Positions 55,866 through 64,000 of a DNA stretch of 64,000 nucleotides are shown in pieces. Origin of the DNA: Lysobacteraceae bacterium PS02065 (GTDB lineage Bacteria; Pseudomonadota; Gammaproteobacteria; Xanthomonadales; Rhodanobacteraceae); contig JASCPI010000017.1 in NCBI GenBank assembly GCA_029959555.1, forward strand, positions 30,047 through 94,046, given 5' to 3'. The notes beneath the pieces are model-generated. The model was not told the DNA's origin. It saw only the letters and a program-made list of their open reading frames with translations, and did no database searches. The position numbers and the translations under genes are program-made. The stretch's first letter is position 1; each line of letters starts with the position of its first letter.

Positions 55866-57197
55866 GTGACGACGACCGCCCCGCTGGCCGCCGACCTCCT
55901 CGTCGAGGCGCGCTGGATCGTCCCGGTGCAGCCGCACGGCGTGGTCCTCGAAGGCCATGCCGTGGTGGTCGACGCCGACCGCATCGTCGCGGTGCTGCCG
56001 GCCGCCGAGGCTCGCGCGCGCTACGCGCCGCGCGAGCACGTCGTGCTCGGCGAACACGCGCTGATCCCGGGCCTCGTCAACGCGCACACGCACAACCCGA
56101 TGACGCTCATGCGCGGGTTGGCCGACGACGTGCCGTTCATGCGCTGGCTCAAGGAGTACGTGTGGCCGGCCGAGGCCAAGGTCATGGGCGGCGAGTTCGT
56201 CCGTGACGGCGTCGAGCTCGCGATCGCCGAGATGATCCGCGGCGGCACCACCTGCTGCAACGAGAACTACTTCTTCCCCGACGTGCAGGCGGCGACCTAC
56301 CGCCGCCACGGCTTCCGCGCGCTGGTCGGCCTGCCGGTCATCGAGTTCCCGACGCCGTGGGCGGCCAGCCCGGACGAGTACTTCGACAAGGCGCTCGCGG
56401 TGCACGACACGCTGCGCGACGATCCGCTGGTCGGCACCAGCCTCGCGCCGCACGCGCCGTACACGGTGTCCGACGCGAGCTTCGAGCGCGTGCGCATGCT
56501 GTCGGACCAGCTCGAGCTGCCGGTGCACCTTCACCTGCACGAGACCGCCGACGAGGTCGAGGAGAGCCGCCGCGACCATGGCGTGCGCCCGTTCGCGCGC
56601 ATCAAGCGCCTCGGCCTGGTCAACGACCACCTCATCGCCGTGCACATGACGCAGCTGACCGAAGGCGAGATCGCCGACTGCGCCGAGCACGGCGTGTCGG
56701 TCGTGCACAACGTCGAATCCAACCTCAAGCTCATCAGCGGATTCTGCCCGGCCGAGGCGCTGCGCCAGGCCGGCGTGAACCTCGCGATCGGCACCGACGG
56801 CTGCGCCTCGAACAACGACCTCGACCTGTTCGGCGAGATGCGCACGGCCGCGCTGGTCGGCAAGATGGTTGCGCGCGACGCAGCCGCGCTCGATGCGGCC
56901 AGCGTGCTGCGTGCGGCGACGATGGGCTCGGCGACCGCGCTCGGCTGGGGCGACCGCATCGGCTCGATCGAGCCGGGCAAGCAGGCCGACCTGGTCGCGG
57001 TGCGCCTCGACGAGATCGAGACTCAGCCGATCTACAACGTGGTCTCCCAGCTCATCTACGTGGCCGGCCGCCACAACGTCAGCGACGTGTGGATCGCCGG
57101 CGTGCGCAAGCTCGCCGCGCGCGTGCTCGTCGATGTCGACACGAGCGCGATCCTCGAGAAGACGCGACGCTGGCGCGAACGCATCGCGAGCGCGTGA
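55866..57197 (+). CDS. mtaD: 5'-methylthioadenosine/S-adenosylhomocysteine deaminase
   Basis: A 443-aa amidohydrolase, GTG start (VTTTAPLAADLLVEARWIVP). Metal and catalytic residues: NAHTHNPMTLMRGLADDVPF (HxH), Glu/His pair LHLHETADEVEES, HMTQL, VVHNVESNLKLISGFCP and IGTDGCASNNDLDLF. The SNxK(L)xSG and TDGxASNN motifs define the MtaD/SahH-deaminase group in which methylthioadenosine or SAH is deaminated. The order mtaD-ubiG-phosphatase matches that I recall in Pseudomonas. Confidence 0.92.
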   Translation: MTTTAPLAADLLVEARWIVPVQPHGVVLEGHAVVVDADRIVAVLPAAEARARYAPREHVVLGEHALIPGLVNAHTHNPMTLMRGLADDVPFMRWLKEYVWPAEAKVMGGEFVRDGVELAIAEMIRGGTTCCNENYFFPDVQAATYRRHGFRALVGLPVIEFPTPWAASPDEYFDKALAVHDTLRDDPLVGTSLAPHAPYTVSDASFERVRMLSDQLELPVHLHLHETADEVEESRRDHGVRPFARIKRLGLVNDHLIAVHMTQLTEGEIADCAEHGVSVVHNVESNLKLISGFCPAEALRQAGVNLAIGTDGCASNNDLDLFGEMRTAALVGKMVARDAAALDAASVLRAATMGSATALGWGDRIGSIEPGKQADLVAVRLDEIETQPIYNVVSQLIYVAGRHNVSDVWIAGVRKLAARVLVDVDTSAILEKTRRWRERIASA

Positions 57198-57211
57198 GCG
57201 GAGCCGATGCG

Positions 57212-57916
57212 ATGAACGCCGTCAACGTCGATCCGGCCGAGACCGCCAAGTTCGAACGCCTCGCCAGCCGCTGGTGGGATCCGGACGGCGAGTCGCGCCC
57301 GCTGCACGACCTCAATCCCGTACGTTACGGCTACGTCGCCGCACGCGCCACGGTGCGCGGCGCGAGCGCGCTCGACGTCGGTTGCGGCGGCGGCCTGCTC
57401 AGCGAGGCGCTGGCGAAGGGCGGTGCCGACGTCGTCGGCATCGACCTCGCACCGGCCGTGCTCGAGGTCGCGCGCCTGCACCTGTTCGAGAGCGGCCAGC
57501 GCGTCGACTACCGCGACATCAGCGTCGAGGCGCTCGCCGCGGCCGAGCCGGGCACGTACGACCTCGTCACCTGCATGGAAATGCTCGAGCACGTGCCCGA
57601 TCCGGCTAGCGTGCTCGCCGCATGCGCGACCCTGCTCAAGCCGGGTGGCCGCCTGTTCCTGTCGACGCTCAACCGCACGCCGCAGGCGTTCGCGACCGCG
57701 ATCGTCGGCGCCGAGCATGTGCTGCGACTGCTGCCGCGCGGCACCCATCACTATGCACAGTTCCTCAAGCCCTCCGAGATCGCCGGTGCCCTGCGCGCGG
57801 CCGGCCTCGTGCTCGAGGACGTGCGCGGCATCGCCTACAACCCGTTCACGCGCCGCGCGCGCCTGACGGAGTCGGTGTCGGTCAACTACCTCGCCTGCGC
57901 GGCCAGGCCCGCCTGA
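57212..57916 (+). CDS. ubiG: Ubiquinone biosynthesis O-methyltransferase
   Basis: A 234-aa AdoMet enzyme performing both O-methylations of ubiquinone. ETAKFERLASRWWDPDGESR and LHDLNPVRYGYV are the family N-terminus; ALDVGCGGGLLSEALAKGGA is motif I; DLVTCMEMLEHVPDP motif II; HHYAQFLKPSEIAGALRAAG follows. ATG at 57212 is chosen, with GGAG upstream; a GTG at 57194 overlapping the mtaD stop would add six residues. Confidence 0.95.
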   Translation: MNAVNVDPAETAKFERLASRWWDPDGESRPLHDLNPVRYGYVAARATVRGASALDVGCGGGLLSEALAKGGADVVGIDLAPAVLEVARLHLFESGQRVDYRDISVEALAAAEPGTYDLVTCMEMLEHVPDPASVLAACATLLKPGGRLFLSTLNRTPQAFATAIVGAEHVLRLLPRGTHHYAQFLKPSEIAGALRAAGLVLEDVRGIAYNPFTRRARLTESVSVNYLACAARPA

Positions 57917-57924
57917 GGAGCCGC

Positions 57925-58572
57925 GTGAACGCAGTCCTGTTCGACCTCGACGGCACGCTCGCCGATTCCGCGCCCGACCTCGTCGCCGCGATGGCGACGC
58001 TGTGCGACGAACTCGGCGAGCCGCCACCCGATGCCGCGGCGGTCACGCGCGTCGTCTCGGCCGGCGGCAAGGCCATCCTGCGCCAGGGCCTGCCCGGCGC
58101 CGACGCTGCGCGCATCGACGCCCTGCTGCCACGTTACCTCGAGCTTTACGCGACGCGCGGCAACCATTCGACGCGTCTCTACGACGGCGTCGACGCGATG
58201 CTGCGCGGGCTCGAGGCGCGTGGCGTGCCGTGGGGCATCGTCACCAACAAGGCCGGCTGGCTGGCCGGTCCCGTGGTGGAGCACCTCGGTCTCGCCGCGC
58301 GCTGCGCGGTGCTCGTCGCGGGCGACACGCTGCCGCAACGCAAGCCCGATCCGGCGCCGGTGCATCACGCCTGCGCGCAGATCGGCGTCGAGGCCGTGAA
58401 CACGATCTTCGTCGGCGACGACCTGCGCGACGTCGAGGCCGGACGTGCCGCCGGCGCGCGCACGATCGCGGCCGCCTGGGGTTACCTCAACGGCGGCGAT
58501 CCGTACGCCTGGGGTGCCGACGTCGTCGTCGCACGCGTCGACGATCTGCCGCCCGTCCTGCATTTCACGTGA
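57925..58572 (+). CDS. HAD phosphatase, Gph/MupP type
   Basis: A 215-aa HAD hydrolase: FDLDGTLADSAPDLVAAM (nucleophile Asp, motif I), PWGIVTNKAGWLAGPVV (motif II Thr), RKPDPAPVHHA (motif III Lys), and FVGDDLRDVEAGRAAGA (motif IV). Phosphoglycolate phosphatase (Gph) and MurNAc-6-phosphate phosphatase (MupP) share this pattern; the position after ubiG is that of Pseudomonas MupP, which favours a role in peptidoglycan recycling. GAGGAG precedes the GTG start. Confidence 0.85.
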   Translation: MNAVLFDLDGTLADSAPDLVAAMATLCDELGEPPPDAAAVTRVVSAGGKAILRQGLPGADAARIDALLPRYLELYATRGNHSTRLYDGVDAMLRGLEARGVPWGIVTNKAGWLAGPVVEHLGLAARCAVLVAGDTLPQRKPDPAPVHHACAQIGVEAVNTIFVGDDLRDVEAGRAAGARTIAAAWGYLNGGDPYAWGADVVVARVDDLPPVLHFT

Positions 58573-59411
58573 TGGCTGCGCCGGTCGCCACGGCGAGCTT
58601 CGAGACCAAGTGGGCCACGGCGCATCCCGAGTTCGCGCTCGCGCTGCGCTTCGTCGATCCCGCGCAGCGCGAGGCGCGCTCGGCGCTGGCCTGCATCGGA
58701 TTCGAGATCGCGCATTGCGCGTACCGCATCGGCGAATCACACGTCGCGGCGGCCAAGCTGCACTGGTGGGCCGACGAGATCGCTGCACTCCAGGCCGCTT
58801 CGGCCCGCCATCCGCTGACGACCGTGCTCGCGGCGCATGCGCCGCGCGATCCGGCCGCGTGGAGCGCCTGGCGCGACGCGATCGCGGCCGCGTTCGTGCA
58901 GCGCGAGCCCGCGCCGGCCTCGACGCTCGACGCGCTCGTGAACGCCTACGCCGGGTTCGAGCGTCCGCTCGCGACGGTCGAGCAGGCCTGGTTCGGCGAC
59001 CTCGACGTCGACGCCTCGGCGGAGCTCGCGGCGTCATCGCGTGCGTTCCGCGAACTCGTCGCGCTCGAGGAGGGGCTGTCCGTCGACCGACTCGCGCTGC
59101 CACTCGATCTGCTCGCGCGCCACGTGCTCGCGCGCGGCGACCTCGCCACCGCGTCACCGGCACGCGATGCCGCGCTGCGCGAAGGCTTCGGTTCGCTGGC
59201 CGCGCGTCTCGCCGTGCCGCCACGTGGACGCGTGTCGCCGTTCGCACTCGTCGCGGCGGTCGCCGATGCGCGCCGCGCCATGCGTGCCGTGCGCGCCGAC
59301 GATCCGCTGGCCCGTGCACGCGCCGATGCGACCCGGCTGGACGCCCGAACGGTCTGGGCGACCTGGCGTGCGATGCGGCGTCAGCGCGCGCTGACCCGCG
59401 CCGGGGCTTGA
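58572..59411 (+). CDS. Squalene/phytoene synthase-like protein lacking Asp-rich motifs
   Basis: A 279-aa helical protein. RSALACIGFEIAHCAYRIGE with HVAAAKLHWWADEIAAL and VDRLALPLDLLARHVLARGD match the squalene/phytoene synthase family pattern (R..(V/I)..A..KL.WW..E; LPLDLL.RH.L...DL). Neither Asp-rich diphosphate-binding motif (DxxxD) is visible: the first position reads YRIGES. It may be a non-catalytic relative (NDUFAF6-like) rather than a terpene synthase. Starts within the preceding stop (TGATG), so co-translated. Confidence 0.7.
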   Translation: MAAPVATASFETKWATAHPEFALALRFVDPAQREARSALACIGFEIAHCAYRIGESHVAAAKLHWWADEIAALQAASARHPLTTVLAAHAPRDPAAWSAWRDAIAAAFVQREPAPASTLDALVNAYAGFERPLATVEQAWFGDLDVDASAELAASSRAFRELVALEEGLSVDRLALPLDLLARHVLARGDLATASPARDAALREGFGSLAARLAVPPRGRVSPFALVAAVADARRAMRAVRADDPLARARADATRLDARTVWATWRAMRRQRALTRAGA

Positions 59412-59482
59412 TGCCCGGCGATGATCCCCCACATGCTCGGAACCACGCCGCGTGCGCGTCCCGAGTGTTACAGCGAGTCCCG

Positions 59483-60427
59483 ATGACCACGAACCCGGCC
59501 CGCGTCATGCCCGATGTCGCCAACGTCGCCGAAGCCGCCGCCGGCCGCCTCGACTGGGTCGGCATGGACGAGATCGCGGTGCCCGTGCGCGTGACCGCGC
59601 CCGACGGCAGCCTCGTGCAGGCGCCCGCGCGTGTCGCGGCCTGGGTCGATCTCGCGCGTGCGGACGTGCGCGGCATCCACATGTCGCGGCTCTACCTGCA
59701 CGTCGATCGCCACCTGTCGTCCGAGCCGCTGACGCCGTGCTCGCTGCGCCGCCTGCTGCGCGACTTCCTCGATTCGCATGCGGAGCTGTCGACACGCGCG
59801 CGCGTGTCGGTGCGCTTCGACCACCTCGTGCGCCGTCCCGCGCTGAGCAGCGCCAACAGCGGCTGGAAGACCTACCCGGTCGAACTGCACGCACGCCTGG
59901 ACGGTGGCGAGTTCACGCTCGAACTCGTCACCGAGATCGCCTACTCGAGCACGTGCCCGGCGTCGGCCGCACTCGCGCGCCAGCTCATCCAGGAGCAGTT
60001 CGCGCGCACGTTCCCGGCCGGTGGGCCGACCGATCGCGATGCCGTGCTCGCGTGGCTCGGCAGCACCGACGGCATCGTCGCGACGCCGCATGCCCAGCGC
60101 AGCAGCGCGCGCGTGCGCGTGCGCCTCGCACCGGGCTTCGACCTGCCGATCCTCGATCTCGTCGACCTCGTCGAAGGCGCGCTCAAGACGCCCGTGCAGA
60201 CCGCGGTCAAGCGCGAGGACGAGCAGGCCTTTGCGCTGCTCAACGGCCAGAACCTCATGTTCTGCGAGGACGCCGCGCGACGCATGCAGGCGGCGCTCGA
60301 CGGCGACGAACGCATCGCCGATTTCTGGCTGCGTGCGAGCCATTTCGAGAGCCTGCACCCGCACGACGCGGTCGCGGTCGCGACCAAGGGTGTCGCCGGC
60401 GGCTACGGCGCGGGTTCGTTCGACTGA
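59483..60427 (+). CDS. folE2: GTP cyclohydrolase FolE2
   Basis: A 314-aa type IB GTP cyclohydrolase producing dihydroneopterin triphosphate, first step of folate synthesis. GMDEIAVPVRVTAPDG, RGIHMSRLYLHVDRHLSSEP and the active-site segment EIAYSSTCPASAALARQLIQ (metal-binding Cys) are family hallmarks; RHF-like ASHFESLHPHDAVAVATKG near the end. FolE2 uses various metals and often replaces FolE when zinc is short. No Zur-type site was seen in the 71 bases upstream. Confidence 0.93.
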   Translation: MTTNPARVMPDVANVAEAAAGRLDWVGMDEIAVPVRVTAPDGSLVQAPARVAAWVDLARADVRGIHMSRLYLHVDRHLSSEPLTPCSLRRLLRDFLDSHAELSTRARVSVRFDHLVRRPALSSANSGWKTYPVELHARLDGGEFTLELVTEIAYSSTCPASAALARQLIQEQFARTFPAGGPTDRDAVLAWLGSTDGIVATPHAQRSSARVRVRLAPGFDLPILDLVDLVEGALKTPVQTAVKREDEQAFALLNGQNLMFCEDAARRMQAALDGDERIADFWLRASHFESLHPHDAVAVATKGVAGGYGAGSFD

Positions 60428-60475
60428 CGTTCCGGGCCGCGCACACGCGGCTCCGTACCTGACCCGATCGATCCT

Positions 60476-61312
60476 TCAGCGCGTGCGCTCGAGCACGAGC
60501 TGCGGATCGATGCGCACGTCGAACCAGTTCATGCCCCAGTGCAGGTGCGGACCGGTCGCGCGCCCGGTGGCACCGACCGCGGCGATCGTCGCGCCCTGCT
60601 CGACGCGGTCACCGACCTTCACGTCGATGCGCGACAGGTGCAGGAAATTCGAGCTGATGCCGTGGCCGTGGTCGAGCACGAGCGTGCCGCCCGTGAGGTA
60701 GAGGTCCGGATCGGCGAACGTGACGACGCCGGCTGCGGGCGCGCGCACGGGCGTGCCGGTCGCGGCGGCGATGTCCCAGCCCGAATGCGGCGTGCCGGGC
60801 TTGCCGTTGTAGATGCGCTGGCGGCCGAAGCGCCCGCTCGTGCGGCCCTCGACCGGACGCTGGAAGGCCTGCGTGAAATCCGTGCGCGCATCGTCGCGGT
60901 CGCGCACGGCGGCGACGCGTGCCTGCTCGCGGCGGATGCGTTCGGCGATCGCGGGTGGCGGATCGACCGTGGCCGGCGGCACGCCGTCGACACGCTCGAT
61001 CGGCCAGTCGCGCGCCGTCACGGCGATGCGCGACTGCTCCTTCGAGCCGTCGGCATGGCGCACGTCGACCGTGAGCGTGCCCTCCGCGTCGCGGCCGACA
61101 CCGAACACGACCGTGCCGTAGGAGGTGACGCGCAATGAGCGCCCGGCGTAACGCACCTCGCTGCCGGGCTCGACCTTGCCGACGACCATCGCGCCCTGAG
61201 ATGCCGTTGCCGGGAACACGGCCGGCGTCGCCGCACCAGCGGACGACACGAGTGCGGCGAGGCCCGCGAGCGCGCCGGCGAGGGCGCGTGCGATCCCGTG
61301 GCCTCGCCTCAA
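60476..61312 (-). CDS. M23 family peptidase (LytM domain), exported
   Basis: A 278-aa protein. No ATG fits; TTG at 61312 overlaps the dihydroorotase stop (TTGA) and gives a sound signal peptide (RGHGIARALAGALAGLAALV..AGA). A small N-terminal domain (VVGKVEPGSEVRYAGRSLRV) precedes the LytM domain with zinc ligands in HSGWDIAAATGTPV (HxxxD) and HLHWGMNWF, and the central HGHGISSNFLHLS. It cleaves peptidoglycan cross-links or, if inactive, activates amidases; ligands here look intact. Confidence 0.85.
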   Translation of the reverse strand: MRRGHGIARALAGALAGLAALVSSAGAATPAVFPATASQGAMVVGKVEPGSEVRYAGRSLRVTSYGTVVFGVGRDAEGTLTVDVRHADGSKEQSRIAVTARDWPIERVDGVPPATVDPPPAIAERIRREQARVAAVRDRDDARTDFTQAFQRPVEGRTSGRFGRQRIYNGKPGTPHSGWDIAAATGTPVRAPAAGVVTFADPDLYLTGGTLVLDHGHGISSNFLHLSRIDVKVGDRVEQGATIAAVGATGRATGPHLHWGMNWFDVRIDPQLVLERTR

Positions 61313-62643
61313 CGCGCGAACACCAGACGACGGCCGCGCACGCTGTCGTCGAGACGGCCTTCGCTCCAGCCGAGCTCGCCGTTGACGAACGTCGCCGCGA
61401 TGCTGCTGCGGAACGTCGTGCCTTCGAACGGCGACCAGCCGCACTTGGACAGCACCTCGTCGGCGACCACCGTGTGCGGGGTCTTCGGATCGACGATGAC
61501 GAGGTCTGCGTGGTAGCCCTCCCGCAGGAAGCCGCGCTCGTGCACGTCGAACAGCAGCGCGGGCGCGTGGCTGGTCGTCTCGACGACGCGCTCGAGCGTG
61601 AGCTCGCCGTCGAACACGCGCTCGAGCGCGGCCTGCAGCGCGTACTGCACGAGCGGCAGGCCCGACGGCGCGCTCGTGTACGGATTGGCCTTCTCGGTCG
61701 CGAGGTGCGGCGCGTGATCGGTCGCGAGCACGTCCAGGCGCGTCTCGGCGAGCGCACGCACGATCGCCTCGCGGTCGGCCGCGGTCTTGATCGCCGGGTT
61801 GCACTTGATGCGGTGGCCGAGGCGGTCGTAGTCGGCGTCGCTGAAGTGCAGGAAGTGCACGCAGGTTTCGGCGGTGATGCGCTTGCCCGTGATCGGGCCC
61901 GGCTCGAACAGCGCGAGCTCGTCGGCCGTGGAGATGTGCAGCACGTGCAGGCGCGTGCCGTGGCGGCGCGCGAGCGAGATCGCGAGCAGCGTCGACTTCA
62001 TGCAGGCTTCGCGCGAACGGATCAGGCCGTGCTGGTTGGCCGGAATGTCGTCGCCCCAGCGCTCGCGCGCGGCGGCCTCGTTCGCCGAGATCATCGGCGT
62101 GTCCTCGCAATGCGTGATGATCGGCGTCGGTGCGTCGCGGAAGATCGCATCGAGCGTGGCGGGATCGTCGACGAGCATGTTGCCGGTCGAGGCGCCCATG
62201 AACACCTTGATGCCGGGTGCGCTGCGCGGGTCGAGGCGCTGGATGTCGGCGAGGTTGTCGTTGGTCGCGCCGAGGTAGAACGCGTAGTTCACGCGCGAGC
62301 TGCGCGCCCCGCGCGCGTACTTGTCGGCGAGGGCCTCCGCGTTCACCGCGGGCGGCTTGGTGTTGGGCATCTCCATGAAGCTCGTGATCCCGCCGGCGAG
62401 GCAGGCGCGCGACTCGCTCTCGATGTTGGCCTTGTGCTCGAGGCCCGGCTCGCGGAAGTGCACCTGGTCGTCGATCATGCCGGGCAGCAGCCAGCGCCCG
62501 CGGGCGTCGTAGACCTTCTCGTTGGCGCCCGCGGCGAGGCTGCCGGCGATCGCCTCGATGCGGCCGTCGCGCACGCGCACGTCGCCGTGGAAGCGTTTGC
62601 CTTCGTTGACGATCTCGGCGTTGGTGATGAGCCAGTCAGTCAT
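61309..62643 (-). CDS. pyrC: Dihydroorotase-like amidohydrolase with Gln in the metal motif
   Basis: A 444-aa class I dihydroorotase-type protein for the third step of pyrimidine synthesis. The metal motif is [15 protein letters not shown]: where DxHxHxR is usual, position 60 is Gln (Asp58-Asp59-Gln60-Val61-His62). Other ligands are present: [11 protein letters not shown] (carboxylated Lys), [16 protein letters not shown] and [13 protein letters not shown]. The [10 protein letters not shown] form occurs, as I recall, in a distinct dihydroorotase branch, so it may be functional with altered metal use. Start overlaps yidD by 8 bases. Confidence 0.85.
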   Translation of the reverse strand: MTDWLITNAEIVNEGKRFHGDVRVRDGRIEAIAGSLAAGANEKVYDARGRWLLPGMIDDQVHFREPGLEHKANIESESRACLAGGITSFMEMPNTKPPAVNAEALADKYARGARSSRVNYAFYLGATNDNLADIQRLDPRSAPGIKVFMGASTGNMLVDDPATLDAIFRDAPTPIITHCEDTPMISANEAAARERWGDDIPANQHGLIRSREACMKSTLLAISLARRHGTRLHVLHISTADELALFEPGPITGKRITAETCVHFLHFSDADYDRLGHRIKCNPAIKTAADREAIVRALAETRLDVLATDHAPHLATEKANPYTSAPSGLPLVQYALQAALERVFDGELTLERVVETTSHAPALLFDVHERGFLREGYHADLVIVDPKTPHTVVADEVLSKCGWSPFEGTTFRSSIAATFVNGELGWSEGRLDDSVRGRRLVFAR

Positions 62644-62905
62644 GGGGGAGTCCGGGGGCAGGGTGGCGACATCCTCGCGGATGCCATCGGAATGTCTCGG
62701 GAACGGGATCGAGCCCGCCCGCGCAGAGGGGCTGGCAGCGCAGCAGGCGATGCGTGGCGAGCCAGCTGCCGCGCAGCGTGCCGAAGCGCGCGACCGCGAC
62801 GCGTGCGTAGTCCGAGCAGCTCGGATGGAAGCGGCAGCGCGAGCCCAGCAGCGGGCTGATCCAGCGCTTGTACGAGGCGAGCAGGAAGAGGATCGGGCGG
62901 GACAC
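62636..62905 (-). CDS. yidD: Membrane protein insertion efficiency factor YidD
   Basis: An 89-aa protein with the full YidD pattern: [40 protein letters not shown] and [19 protein letters not shown], with four conserved cysteines. It aids YidC-dependent insertion. Unusually placed: not in the rpmH-rnpA-yidD-yidC group but first in an operon with dihydroorotase and an M23 peptidase (8-base and 4-base overlaps). Confidence 0.95.
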   Translation of the reverse strand: MSRPILFLLASYKRWISPLLGSRCRFHPSCSDYARVAVARFGTLRGSWLATHRLLRCQPLCAGGLDPVPETFRWHPRGCRHPAPGLPHD

Positions 62906-62959
62906 GGAAGGCCTGGCTCGTCGTGCGCCGCGACGGGGGCGCAGCCGCCGGAGGCGCGG

Positions 62960-62988
62960 TTGCCGGGGCAGGGGACTTAGGCTATAAC
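62960..62988 (+). promoter_or_regulatory. Sigma-70 promoter of dksA
   Basis: TTGCCG (62960-62965), 17 bases, TATAAC (62983-62988), 33 bases before the dksA ATG. A GC hairpin-like run (CCGGCCGCCGG) lies just after the -10 in the early transcript. Confidence 0.65.
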
Positions 62989-63021
62989 ACCCGGCCGCCG
63001 GGTCACAAGGCTAGGACTGAT

Positions 63022-63921
63022 ATGGCGAAGACGACGCAGAAGACTGGTAAAACCACCGCCGCGACCAAGACGGCGACGCGTTCGAAGACCGCCGCCAAGC
63101 CGGCTCCGAAAACCGCCGCGAAGTCGACCCGGTCGACGCCCGTGGCGGCCTCGAAGACCAAGCGACCGCTGGTCGACAAGGCGCCGCCGGCGAAGAAGGC
63201 CGAACCCAAGAAGGTGTCGCGCGTCGTCCCGGCCAAGACCGTCGCCACGCCGGCACCGAAGACCGCCGCGAAGCCGCCCGCGAAAAGCGCCGGCCACGCG
63301 ACCGCAACACCGGCGTCACCTGCGCCGCGCAGCGTGGCAGCCCCGGCGCCGCCTCCCTCGAAGCCCTCGAAGCCCACCGTGATCGATACCAAGTCCAACT
63401 CTTCCAGCGCCAAGCCGACCGCCGCCAAGGCGCGTGCGGTCGCCGCCCCCTCCGCCGGTACCGACGGCGTGACCATGCAGGACGGCCGCTACGCGCTGCC
63501 GACCACCACGCGCATCGACCTCCCGAAAGGCTACAAGCCCTCCGCCAAGGAGGAATACATGAGTCCGATGCACCTCGAGTTCTTCCGCCGCAAGCTGCAG
63601 ACGTGGCGCGAGGACCTCGTGGAGGAGTCCAAGCAGACGATCGAGAACCTGCGTGACGAGGTCCGCGATGTCGGCGACGAGGCCGAGCGTGCCACGCGCG
63701 AGACCGAGAACTCGCTCGAACTGCGCACGCGCGATCGCTACCGCAAGCTGATCGCCAAGATCGACAAGGCGCTCAAGCGGATCGAGGAAGGCCGCTACGG
63801 CTACTGCGAGGAAACCGACGAGGAGATCGGCATCGACCGCCTCGAGGCGCGCCCGATCGCCACGCTCTGCCTCGACGCGCAGGAGCGCTGGGAGCACCGC
63901 CAGAAGCAGATGGGCGACTGA
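63022..63921 (+). CDS. dksA: RNA polymerase-binding factor DksA with long basic tail and half zinc finger
   Basis: A 299-aa protein. Residues 1-155 are a Lys/Ala/Pro/Thr-rich, disordered tail (KTAAKPAPKTAAKSTRS). The DksA core covers about 175-299: PMHLEFFRRKLQTWREDLVE, the coiled-coil tip GDEAERAT (acidic residue and Ala kept) and ELRTRDRYRKLIAKIDKAL. In the zinc finger, Cys262 and Cys283 are kept but the partners are Thr265 and Ala286 (CEET and CLDA for CxxC), so zinc is probably not bound. AGGA lies 5 bases before ATG 63022. Modulates rRNA promoters with ppGpp. Confidence 0.92.
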   Translation: MAKTTQKTGKTTAATKTATRSKTAAKPAPKTAAKSTRSTPVAASKTKRPLVDKAPPAKKAEPKKVSRVVPAKTVATPAPKTAAKPPAKSAGHATATPASPAPRSVAAPAPPPSKPSKPTVIDTKSNSSSAKPTAAKARAVAAPSAGTDGVTMQDGRYALPTTTRIDLPKGYKPSAKEEYMSPMHLEFFRRKLQTWREDLVEESKQTIENLRDEVRDVGDEAERATRETENSLELRTRDRYRKLIAKIDKALKRIEEGRYGYCEETDEEIGIDRLEARPIATLCLDAQERWEHRQKQMGD

Positions 63922-64000
63922 GTCGCCCGGGGCCCGGCCCCCGCGGACCGCGCCTGCGGTCCGCCGTCCGGCCCGGCACACGCCCAGGCGCTTATACACA

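Noticed and set aside
63922..64000. A gene starting after dksA
   Set aside because: Only GC-rich sequence remains; an antisense open frame here is opposite dksA and has no recognisable product.

Overview
This is a 64 kb stretch of a high-GC (by eye near 70%) Gammaproteobacterial chromosome. Gene content points to the Lysobacterales (Xanthomonadales), perhaps near Rhodanobacteraceae: a DksA with a long Lys/Ala/Pro tail, a FimX-type degenerate GGDEF/EAL protein, a YtrA-type GntR/ABC operon, REP-like palindromes and many secreted hydrolases. This placement is inference from family resemblance. No rRNA, tRNA, CRISPR array, IS element, integrase or phage gene was seen; the window looks like core chromosome with accessory efflux modules. 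Coding density is high, and a very large share of gene junctions are 4-base ATGA/GTGA/TTGA overlaps.

Layout. 0.35-2.1 kb: M28 peptidase and an SMR drug pump, then a 151-bp tandem repeat built on REP-like palindromes. 2.6-12.1 kb, minus strand: an RND operon (fusion protein, pump, GNAT, TrmH methyltransferase) behind an EmrRAB-type operon whose promoter overlaps a MarR-type operator. 12.5-22 kb: thioredoxin-TPR chaperone (CnoX type), a membrane-protein/XRE pair, a phasin, a secreted amidohydrolase, a Ser/Thr kinase with TPRs, an LPS-type glycosyltransferase and a secreted protein of unknown role. 22-29.9 kb: leuS-lptE-[DevCAB-type ABC exporter]-holA-nadD. 29.9-33.2 kb: enoyl-CoA isomerase, fumC, a secreted Pro/Ala-rich protein. 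33.5-36.1 kb: a YtrA-type GntR/ABC operon led by a small secreted protein. 36.2-41.3 kb: glutathione peroxidase and a second RND pump with its fusion protein in reversed order.

41.3-47.6 kb: yheS (ABC-F), fkpA, ugd and gmd (nucleotide-sugar synthesis), slyX and a DUF2058 gene. 47.7-49.9 kb: polyhydroxyalkanoate genes phaB, phaR, phaB; the synthase is not in this window. 50-54 kb: gluQRS and htpX (divergent, with an RpoH-like promoter before htpX), then fimX. 54.2-59.4 kb: epmB divergent from efp-mtaD-ubiG-gph/mupP and a squalene-synthase-like gene. 59.5-62.9 kb: folE2, then minus-strand yidD-dihydroorotase-M23 peptidase. 63-64 kb: dksA.

The genes form several functional groups: envelope biogenesis and quality control (lptE, fkpA, htpX, M23, YidD, RND/ABC pumps), drug efflux (SMR, EmrAB, two RND, one DevABC-type), translation (leuS, efp/epmB, gluQRS, yheS, trmH) and carbon storage (phaB/phaR/phasin). 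I found no clear undescribed multi-gene system. The most unusual items are the 151-bp tandem palindrome array, exporter and nucleotide-sugar genes set inside otherwise conserved neighbourhoods, and several proteins with altered catalytic or metal residues.
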